From NCBI GenBank assembly GCA_946184295.1, contig CAMHEZ010000023.1, positions 1 through 35,453 on the forward strand: a stretch of 35,453 nt of DNA, read 5' to 3'. Made by a program: the position numbers and the translations under genes. This document shows, in pieces, positions 30,114 through 35,453 of the stretch. The notes beneath the pieces were generated by a model. The model was given only the letters and a program-made list of their open reading frames with translations. It had not been told where the DNA came from and did not search any database. Each line of letters begins with the position of its first letter. Within the stretch, counting starts at the first letter, position 1. The stretch comes from an uncultured Clostridia bacterium. Its GTDB lineage: Bacteria > Bacillota > Clostridia > Oscillospirales > Acutalibacteraceae.

Positions 30114-30171
30114 AAAAAACAGTTGTGCGGGGAGATACGGCAAATGCCGTATCTGTGGTGCCCGCACAACT
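30114..30171 (-). terminator. Terminator of the PHP phosphatase gene
   Basis: GTTGTGCGGG (30122-30131) pairs with CCCGCACAAC (30161-30170), with a perfect inner hairpin AGATACGGCA/TGCCGTATCT (30133-30154). On the minus strand the stem is followed by a T-run (A-run at 30114-30119). Confidence 0.88.
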
Positions 30172-30222
30172 ATTGTATGCAGATTTTTATTTTTCATACA
30201 GGAAATCAGAACCTGTTGATTA

Positions 30223-31002
30223 TCAGCGAATGGCGATTTCATCAATCACATTCACGCCCAGTTCCTCGGCGAAGCGGCGGGTGCGTACGACGTCGTCGTC
30301 GAGCAGCAGATGAGGCGCGTGGCAATCCGAGCTGATGACGGCGGGAATTTTAGCCGCAGCGGCTTTTTCCCAAAATTTGAAATGAGGATACAGATAGTGC
30401 AGACCCAGCTCATCTTCAATTAAGCCCCGGCGGATGCCGTTTGCGTTGATTTCCAGCGGCACGTCACAGCGGACGGCTGCTTCCAGAATGATATCCGTCA
30501 TTTCGTCCATGTTTCTGTCCCAGTGCAGGCGGTTGACGCCGACAATATCGGGGTGAGCCAGCAGGGAATAATAGCCGGTGGCCAGTCCCTCCGCGACGCT
30601 TTTGGCATAGCGCACGCAGTCGGCGGTGTCCCTGATGGCGAAGGAGCTTTTAAAGCTGCCGCCGTAATCGAAAAAATGCTGCCCCATAATGAGATACTCC
30701 ACCTGATAATCACGGAGCAGTTCTTCATAATAGGCGCGCTGTGAGCAGAGATATTCGCTTTCAAAACCCAGCAGAATCTTCAATTTGCTGCCGTAACGCT
30801 TTTGCGCGTCCTCCACTTCATAGATATAATCCCAGATTTCCGCCATTTCCATGCGCAGACCGTAGTCATGGTGAGGATAGGGCACGTGATCGCTCATGCC
30901 CAGTATGTCAAATTGCTGGGAAATAGCCTGCTTCACATAATCCTCCACCGTGCCTTGGGCGTGCTGGCAGCGGAAGCAATGCGTATGATAATTGGTCAGC
31001 AT
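30223..31002 (-). CDS. PHP-domain phosphatase, histidinol-phosphatase (HisJ/HisK)-like
   Basis: The 259-residue protein has the PHP metal-binding motifs in order: NYHTHC near the N-terminus, SDHVPYP around residue 37, GFESEYL (Glu metal ligand), LAHPDIV and ISSDCHAP near the C-terminus. This pattern fits the histidinol-phosphatase type that makes histidinol in histidine synthesis, using a trinuclear metal centre. No other his gene is nearby, so a different phosphoester substrate is possible. ATG 31002 has GGAGGAAC five bases upstream; the longer frame to 31071 lacks a site. It has its own terminator. Confidence 0.88.
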   Translation of the reverse strand: MLTNYHTHCFRCQHAQGTVEDYVKQAISQQFDILGMSDHVPYPHHDYGLRMEMAEIWDYIYEVEDAQKRYGSKLKILLGFESEYLCSQRAYYEELLRDYQVEYLIMGQHFFDYGGSFKSSFAIRDTADCVRYAKSVAEGLATGYYSLLAHPDIVGVNRLHWDRNMDEMTDIILEAAVRCDVPLEINANGIRRGLIEDELGLHYLYPHFKFWEKAAAAKIPAVISSDCHAPHLLLDDDVVRTRRFAEELGVNVIDEIAIR

Positions 31003-31116
31003 AAAAAGTTCCTCCGGTATCATGATTTGTTCGATTGTTTTGATTATACCATACGCAGCGAAAATTTGCAATGTGTTGTTTCAATCTCACCTCATCAAAA
31101 AATTTACATCTTGCGC

Positions 31117-31145
31117 TTGTTTTGCGGGATTGCATTTGCTATAAT
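31117..31145 (+). promoter_or_regulatory. Candidate promoter of the CobW pair
   Basis: A weak TTGTTT (31117-31122), 17 bases, perfect TATAAT (31140-31145). I looked for a Zur/Fur-type palindrome over it and saw none convincing. Confidence 0.5.
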
Positions 31146-31180
31146 AAGATGTTGAAAAAAGAAATGGAGGTCATGCTGCT

Positions 31181-32422
31181 ATGACAAAGGTAGATATTTT
31201 TTCCGGTTTTTTGGGAGCCGGAAAGACCACACTGATTAAGAAACTTATCAAAGAAGCATACAAAAACGAAATGCTGGTGCTGATTGAAAATGAATTTGGT
31301 CAGATTGGCATTGACGGCGGCTTCCTGCGCGAGGCAGGCATCGAAATTACCGAAATGAACTCCGGCTGTATCTGTTGCAGCTTGGTGGGTGACTTCGGTA
31401 AGGCGCTCAAGCAGGTGAAGGAGCAGTACAACCCCGACCGTATTGTCATCGAGCCATCCGGCGTGGGCAAGCTCAGCGACGTCATTCGCGCTGTACAGGA
31501 CGCGGGCATTGCGGATCTGGAGCTGAACGCCTTTACCACTGTGATTGACGCCTCCAAATGCAAGATGTATATGAAGAACTTCGCGGAGTTTTACAGCAAT
31601 CAGATTGAATTTGCGTCTTCTATTGTACTTTCCCGCACTGACGGTCTCCGTCAGGACAAGCTGGACGAGGCGGTTGCCATCGTCCGTTCGCTCAATACCA
31701 ACGCTACCCTGATTACCACGCCCTGGGATCAGCTTGACGGCAGCGCCATTCTGGAGGCTATGGAGAAGCGTAATACTTTGGAAGCCGAACTGGCGCATTT
31801 GCTCGAAGAACAGAAGGAAAAGCACCACCACCATCATCACGATGATGAGGAGTGCGACGATCCGGCATGTGAGTGTCATCACCACCACGACGATGACGAC
31901 GATGAACATGAGCATCACCATCATCACCACCATCATCATGACGATGAGGAGTGCGATGATCCGGCATGCGAATGCCATCACCACCACGACGATGATGACG
32001 ATGAACACGAGCATCACCATCATCACCACCATCATCATGACGATGAAGAGTGCGACGATCCGGAATGCGAATGCCATCACCACCACGACGATGATGACGA
32101 TGAACATGAGCATCACCACCATCATCATCATGACCATCACGCGGACGACGTCTTCACCAGTTGGGGCACCGAGACCTCGGAAAAGTTCACGCAGGGCGCT
32201 ATTGAGGACTGCCTTGACGAGCTGATGACCGGCCGTTACGGCATGGTATTGCGTGCCAAGGGCATTGTGCCGACGGCTGACGGACAGTGGATTCATTTTG
32301 ACTATGTGCCCGGCGAAAAGGAAATCCGTTTTGGCGCGGCCGATGTCATCGGTAAGCTTTGTGTGATTGGCACCGGTCTGGACAAGAAGGGTCTGAAGGT
32401 GTTGTTTACCGCCGGGAAGTAA
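31181..32422 (+). CDS. CobW/G3E-family GTPase with His/Asp/Cys-rich metal-binding repeat insert
   Basis: The 413-residue protein is a G3E-type GTPase of the CobW/YjiA/ZNG1 group, thought to deliver zinc or another metal to client proteins. Walker A GFLGAGKTT is at residues 9-17, the conserved CxCC metal motif reads CICC (63-66), and ENEFGQIGIDG and the NKxD-like SRTDGL are present. Residues about 215-322 are an insert of three 33-residue repeats, each with DDEECDDP-x-CEC, HHHH, DDDDDEHE and a long His run, giving dense metal ligands. The CobW C-terminal domain follows (FTQGAIEDCLDEL, GRYGMVLRAKG). GGAGG precedes the ATG. It is followed 59 bases later by a second CobW-like gene. Confidence 0.92.
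   Translation: MTKVDIFSGFLGAGKTTLIKKLIKEAYKNEMLVLIENEFGQIGIDGGFLREAGIEITEMNSGCICCSLVGDFGKALKQVKEQYNPDRIVIEPSGVGKLSDVIRAVQDAGIADLELNAFTTVIDASKCKMYMKNFAEFYSNQIEFASSIVLSRTDGLRQDKLDEAVAIVRSLNTNATLITTPWDQLDGSAILEAMEKRNTLEAELAHLLEEQKEKHHHHHHDDEECDDPACECHHHHDDDDDEHEHHHHHHHHHDDEECDDPACECHHHHDDDDDEHEHHHHHHHHHDDEECDDPECECHHHHDDDDDEHEHHHHHHHDHHADDVFTSWGTETSEKFTQGAIEDCLDELMTGRYGMVLRAKGIVPTADGQWIHFDYVPGEKEIRFGAADVIGKLCVIGTGLDKKGLKVLFTAGK
31841..32137 (+). repeat. 99-bp tandem repeat, three copies, in the CobW gene
   Basis: Units start at 31841, 31940 and 32039, an exact 99-base period. They differ only at a few positions (for example PAC in the first two and PEC in the third, at the conserved Cys). Each unit encodes DDEEC, CEC, HHHH, an acidic run and 9-10 histidines. 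Confidence 0.95.
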
Positions 32423-32481
32423 CCAATAAAAGTCCGCTTCATTACTATCATCGGAGACAAAGAAAGGATGTCAGAAAATCT

Positions 32482-33426
32482 ATGGATACACCGGTATATC
32501 TTTTTACGGGATTTTTAGAGGCCGGCAAGACGAAATTTTTGCAGGACACGCTGTGCGACCCGTCTTTTTTTGAAAGCGGCAAGGACAGAACATTGGTGCT
32601 GCTCTGCGAGGAAGGCGAGATTGAGCTGGAACCCGACAAGTTTGCCTCACCCGATGTTTTCATCGAAATCATCGACGATCAGAAGCAGGTCAATCCGGAT
32701 AAGCTGGAGGCGCTGCGGCGCAAGCACAATGCCACCCGTGTGATGATTGAATATAACGGCATGTGGCTGGTGAATGACCTGTTCCAGTCCATGCCGGAGG
32801 ATTGGGCGGTTTATCAGGAATTTCTGTTTGTGGATTCCTCTACCATTGCCGTGTACAACGCGAATATGCGTAATCTGGTGGTTGACAAGCTCAGCAGTTG
32901 CGATATCGCGGTGTTTAACCGCTGTACGCCCGAAACAGACCATCAGGAGCTTCACAAGCTGGTGCGCACCATCAGCCGCCGCGCCGAAATCGTGTATGAG
33001 CGTACCGACGGCAGCGTGGCTTACGACGACATTGAGGATCCGCTTCCCTTTGACGTCAACGCACCGGTGATCGAGATCGGCGACGGGGATTATGCCCTGT
33101 TTTACCGCGATTTATGCGAAAATACCATGCAGTACAACGGTAAGACCGTGACCTTCCTCGGCCGCGTGGCCAAGAATGCCCGTATGCCCAAAAACGGTTT
33201 TTATGTGGGCCGTCCGATTATGACCTGCTGCGTGGAGGATATCCAGTTCAGCGGTATGCTCTGCGAAGACGGCGGCGATCAGGTGGAGGATTCCGCGTGG
33301 GTGCGTCTCACCGCCAAGATCGGCATTAAAAACAGCCGTTTCTACGGACGCAAGGGGCCGGTGCTTCGTATGATTTCCGTGCAGCCCGACGAGGCGCCCG
33401 AGAATCCTGTCGCGACTTTCTTTTAA
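32482..33426 (+). CDS. CobW-like P-loop protein fused to a DUF1980-like C-terminal domain
   Basis: The N-terminal half of this 314-residue protein resembles a G3E GTPase: YLFTGFLEAGKTKFL carries a P-loop (GFLEAGKT, 10-17), and IEYNGMW and NRCTPETD look like degenerate later GTPase motifs. The CxCC metal motif of the preceding gene is absent; the matching stretch reads CEEGEIEL. The C-terminal third (NGKTVTFLGRVAKNARMP, MTCCVED, AWVRLTAKIG) resembles the DUF1980/TIGR03943 domain usually found in a separate protein encoded next to a predicted permease. ATG 32482 has AAAGGATG about 11 bases upstream. Lying 59 bases after the CobW gene, it is probably its partner. Confidence 0.78.
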   Translation: MDTPVYLFTGFLEAGKTKFLQDTLCDPSFFESGKDRTLVLLCEEGEIELEPDKFASPDVFIEIIDDQKQVNPDKLEALRRKHNATRVMIEYNGMWLVNDLFQSMPEDWAVYQEFLFVDSSTIAVYNANMRNLVVDKLSSCDIAVFNRCTPETDHQELHKLVRTISRRAEIVYERTDGSVAYDDIEDPLPFDVNAPVIEIGDGDYALFYRDLCENTMQYNGKTVTFLGRVAKNARMPKNGFYVGRPIMTCCVEDIQFSGMLCEDGGDQVEDSAWVRLTAKIGIKNSRFYGRKGPVLRMISVQPDEAPENPVATFF

Positions 33427-33463
33427 CAGATGCTTGTGCAGAGCTGCTCCAAAACCTTTTTAC

Positions 33464-33530
33464 AAAAAAGACAGCGTTTTTCCACTATCCCACAGATGGT
33501 GGGGCGGCGCTGTCTTTTGCTGTTTTTTTG
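33464..33530 (+). terminator. Terminator after the CobW pair
   Basis: AAAAGACAGCG (33466-33476) pairs with CGCTGTCTTTT (33508-33518) around a partly paired loop, followed by GCTGTTTTTTT. Confidence 0.88.
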
Positions 33531-33550
33531 TACTTGGTACGTCACAGCGG

Positions 33551-33578
33551 TTGACTTTTGATAAATTTATGGTAAAAT
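33551..33578 (+). promoter_or_regulatory. Promoter of the Ig-like/trypsin-fold gene
   Basis: TTGACT (33551-33556), 16 bases, TAAAAT (33573-33578). Expected start near 33585; the leader contains GGAGGGAA before the ATG at 33644. Confidence 0.65.
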
Positions 33579-33643
33579 AAAGAAAAAAGAGAAAAAGTTT
33601 TGACTTTTTCGGCTCAGATCAACTGATACGGAGGGAATCCCCT

Positions 33644-35170
33644 ATGACCAAACAAAGAATCATGAAAGCGGTGTTGGCAGTGGCCGCGCTATTTTTAATC
33701 AGCCTCTGTATCGTTGTGCCGCGCACCAAGACCTATAAGGTGGAACTGGGTCAGCCTGTGCCTGAGCAGCCGCAGCATTATCTGATCGGATGGCCTTTTA
33801 TGCGTGGATTCATGCACATTGACGTTGATCTGGTTGATTCCGAACATGTCGGTCATTACAGGGGCTACGCCACTTATTTCTTTTATACCTATAAGCTGGA
33901 TATCCAGGTGACAGACAAGACCCCGCCTGCCATTGATCTCTATGATTCTCCGGTTTATCTGGCCAAGGGAAGGGAATACCTGCCGGAAGATCTGGCGAAG
34001 AGCATTACCGACGCGTCCGGTCAGGTAAGAAGTACGCTGCTGTGGGAGAAGAAGGAATACGAGCAGATCAGCTTTGACACCAACGGTACCTATACGGGTA
34101 TGCTGCGTGCGCTGGATGCCAGCGGTAATCTGGCCAAGTGTGATGTTACCTTTATCGTGGACGATCCGCCCATGATTATCGGTGCGTTTGACCGTCATAT
34201 TGAGCGCGGCACGGCGTTTGATCCCACGGATGTGCTTGCCTGCGATACGAATGACGGCCTGCTCGGTGATAAGCTGCGGGTGCAGACCGGCGGTTTCAAC
34301 GCCGACAAGGTCGGCGATTATCAGGTGACGTACGCCGTGACTGACAACAACGGTCTGGAAACCACGCGAGAGGTCACGTTGTCCGTGATGGAACCGGCAG
34401 ATTATCGAAAGCAAAAAGATGAGCTGCGCTTCACATCGGAGGAGATGGAGCAGCTTTGCCACTGGGGGTATTTTGATTATGAACCCCTGACCGGCATTGA
34501 TTATTACAAGACACTGGCACTGGTGGAGCCGACGCTGATTGACTTGAAGCGCACCTTCAGCGACGGCAGTTGGACGACGGGCAGCGGTGTGATCTACCGC
34601 GTGACATCCGATTATATGTATTTTCTTTCGGTGGAGCACGTGATGGAAAAAATGACGCAGGACTGTCACATCACTTTTTTTGACGGCAGTGAGATTGTGC
34701 AGGACTGTCAGGCGGTTTCCTCTGATACGACCAACGAGGCTGTGATGTTTGCGGTGCCGACTTCTGAAATTCCCGCGGATACAATGCTCGCTATCAAACA
34801 GGTGCATTACGATCCGGATATCTACAAAAAGCTGCGTGTAGACGATCCGGTTGTGGCGTATGCCACCCATTGGGGCGGTTTTAGCGAAAACAAAGTGGCT
34901 CCGGCCAACGTGCGGTTACTGACCGCTTCGCTTCCTGCTTTCGGTTGGTCCAACTGCCTGCTGGAAACGTCGCGCAATGTTATCAGCGGCATGAGCGGCA
35001 CGGCTGTGGTGGATTACAAGGGCAATCTGGTGGGACTTGTCAGCGCCGTGGGACCTTCCACCGAAAATGAATTGGATTGGAGCGATTATCACTCTAAAGT
35101 TGACGTGGTGCCGGAGCTGTGGGACAAGATGGAAAATCAGCTCGCGCAGACCGGCAATGCGGCTGCATAA
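33644..35170 (+). CDS. Membrane-anchored Ig-like and trypsin-fold protein
   Basis: The 508-residue protein has an N-terminal signal anchor (MKAVLAVAALFLISLCIVV), so the rest should lie outside the membrane. Two Ig-like (DUF5011/HYR-like) domains follow, about 85-170 and 170-250, with the TDKTPPAIDL and DPPMIIGAFD boundaries. The C-terminal half resembles a trypsin/HtrA-type fold: GSGVIYRV, His332 in SVEHVME, and Ser451 in GMSGTAVVD. The catalytic aspartate is not obvious; where DLAVLKV is usual the protein has NEAVMFAV (Asn364/Glu365), with Asp361 nearby. It may therefore be a weak or inactive protease. The gene is flanked by its own promoter and a terminator. Confidence 0.75.
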   Translation: MTKQRIMKAVLAVAALFLISLCIVVPRTKTYKVELGQPVPEQPQHYLIGWPFMRGFMHIDVDLVDSEHVGHYRGYATYFFYTYKLDIQVTDKTPPAIDLYDSPVYLAKGREYLPEDLAKSITDASGQVRSTLLWEKKEYEQISFDTNGTYTGMLRALDASGNLAKCDVTFIVDDPPMIIGAFDRHIERGTAFDPTDVLACDTNDGLLGDKLRVQTGGFNADKVGDYQVTYAVTDNNGLETTREVTLSVMEPADYRKQKDELRFTSEEMEQLCHWGYFDYEPLTGIDYYKTLALVEPTLIDLKRTFSDGSWTTGSGVIYRVTSDYMYFLSVEHVMEKMTQDCHITFFDGSEIVQDCQAVSSDTTNEAVMFAVPTSEIPADTMLAIKQVHYDPDIYKKLRVDDPVVAYATHWGGFSENKVAPANVRLLTASLPAFGWSNCLLETSRNVISGMSGTAVVDYKGNLVGLVSAVGPSTENELDWSDYHSKVDVVPELWDKMENQLAQTGNAAA

Positions 35171-35183
35171 CAATATCAAACAG

Positions 35184-35236
35184 ATTCCCTCTCATCGTCG
35201 ATTTGAAATTGACGGGGAGAGGGAATTTTCTGTTTT
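35184..35236 (+). terminator. Terminator after the Ig-like/trypsin-fold gene
   Basis: ATTCCCTCTC (35184-35193) pairs with GAGAGGGAAT (35217-35226), with an inner CGTCGATT/AATTGACG stem, followed by TTTTCTGTTTTT. Confidence 0.88.
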
Positions 35237-35258
35237 TATGAATAATTTGTAAATTTGC

Positions 35259-35289
35259 CCCAACTATGTTGACAGACGACATAGTTGGG
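35259..35289 (+). promoter_or_regulatory. 11-bp inverted repeat overlapping a -35 element (operator-like)
   Basis: CCCAACTATGT (35259-35269) and ACATAGTTGGG (35279-35289) are perfect inverted arms separated by nine bases. The -35 hexamer TTGACA lies between and at the edge of the arms, as expected for a repressor operator. Confidence 0.65.
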
Positions 35290-35297
35290 ATTATAAT
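35269..35297 (+). promoter_or_regulatory. Perfect consensus sigma-A promoter at the right end
   Basis: TTGACA (35269-35274), exactly 17 bases, TATAAT (35292-35297). Expected start near 35304. The gene it drives lies beyond the window. Confidence 0.88.
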
Positions 35298-35365
35298 CAT
35301 GTCGTAAGGCGATATAACGTCTGACAATACATTGACAATCGACATATCGCCCTGCGACATGATTA
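35294..35365 (+). other. Long imperfect inverted repeat downstream of the right-end promoter
   Basis: TAATCATGTCG (35294-35304) pairs with CGACATGATTA (35355-35365), then after a 3x3 internal loop GGCGATAT (35308-35315) pairs with ATATCGCC (35344-35351). The 28-base loop contains TGACAAT twice (35322 and 35333). The outer arm covers the -10, so it could act as DNA (operator) or, in part, as an RNA hairpin. Confidence 0.65.
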
Positions 35366-35404
35366 ACAATTCATTAGGCGATTGTAAAAGTAAATGAAAA
35401 AAGA

Positions 35405-35453
35405 AGAAAAGCGAAGCGCAATTAGCGAGCGAATGCGAGCGTGGGAGTCGAGG
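35405..35453. repeat. Start of a GC-rich dispersed repeat, cut by the window end
   Basis: The stretch AAGCGAAGCGC at 35407 followed later by GGGAGTCGAGG matches the start of the mcsA-mcsB element (AAGCGAAGCGC, GGGAGTCCAGG from 2837), with about 27 extra bases rich in GCGAGCG between them. It is probably another copy of the same family. Confidence 0.55.

Noticed and set aside
31139-32296. Minus-strand 385-codon frame with Met/Val-rich runs
   Set aside because: It is the complement of the His/Asp repeats in the CobW gene, which gives apparent hydrophobic runs; not a real membrane protein.
35395-35453. Possible ORF start ATG at 35395 running to the window end
   Set aside because: No ribosome binding site; the sequence matches the dispersed GC-rich repeat, so coding is unlikely, although the window end prevents a firm decision.

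Overview
The window looks like chromosomal DNA from a spore-forming Clostridia-type Firmicute (Oscillospiraceae/Ruminococcaceae-like by general character; not proven). Supporting this are a canonical ctsR-mcsA-mcsB-clpC operon under CtsR boxes, the sporulation protease SpoIVB, consensus sigma-A promoters, AGGAGG-type ribosome binding sites, several GTG/TTG starts, and GC-rich multi-hairpin intergenic repeats. No phage, insertion sequence, CRISPR array or rRNA was seen.

Layout. (1) 1-1481: 3' part of a LytR-CpsA-Psr cell-wall gene whose cytoplasmic N-terminus is an 18-bp tandem repeat. (2) 1569-6631: protein quality control operon ctsR-mcsA-mcsB-clpC, with several CtsR-like boxes and a structured four-hairpin element between mcsA and mcsB. 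(3) 6742-10365, minus strand: gltX, a small lipoprotein and glnS. (4) 10602-13441: a GH3-family protein with altered active-site motifs plus a one-base-overlapping unknown gene. (5) 13450-15411: tRNA-Gly(GCC) with a perfect promoter, then a GNAT acetyltransferase, dcd (dCTP deaminase) and nth (endonuclease III). (6) 15628-19739, minus strand: an AIM24-family protein and a 1055-residue TIR-like / repeat-linker / SEL1 protein, the most unusual gene here. (7) 20002-24061: spoIVB (+) and secA (-) converging on a shared terminator. (8) 24375-24938: a small orphan gene with a long leader. (9) 25301-29682: hybrid sensor kinase, HD-GYP response regulator and a Nudix hydrolase. (10) 29778-31002, minus strand: a PHP phosphatase and a DUF378 membrane protein. 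(11) 31181-33426: two consecutive CobW/G3E-like proteins, one with a 99-bp His/Asp/Cys repeat insert, the other apparently fused to a DUF1980-like domain. (12) 33644-35170: a membrane-anchored Ig-like plus trypsin-fold protein. (13) 35259-35453: a perfect promoter overlapping a palindrome, a long imperfect hairpin, and the start of another GC-rich repeat, all cut by the window end.

How the parts fit. CtsR represses its own operon; McsA/McsB mark proteins with phosphoarginine and ClpC unfolds them. The kinase and HD-GYP regulator probably form a phosphorelay that lowers cyclic di-GMP. The two CobW-like proteins probably handle zinc or a similar metal. SpoIVB signals sporulation. Three unrelated genes (LCP, TIR-SEL1, CobW) carry long in-frame tandem repeats of charged residues. 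The best candidates for something undescribed are the TIR-SEL1 protein, the CobW pair, the GH3 variant and the regulatory DNA at the right end. All functions are read from motifs; no database search was possible.
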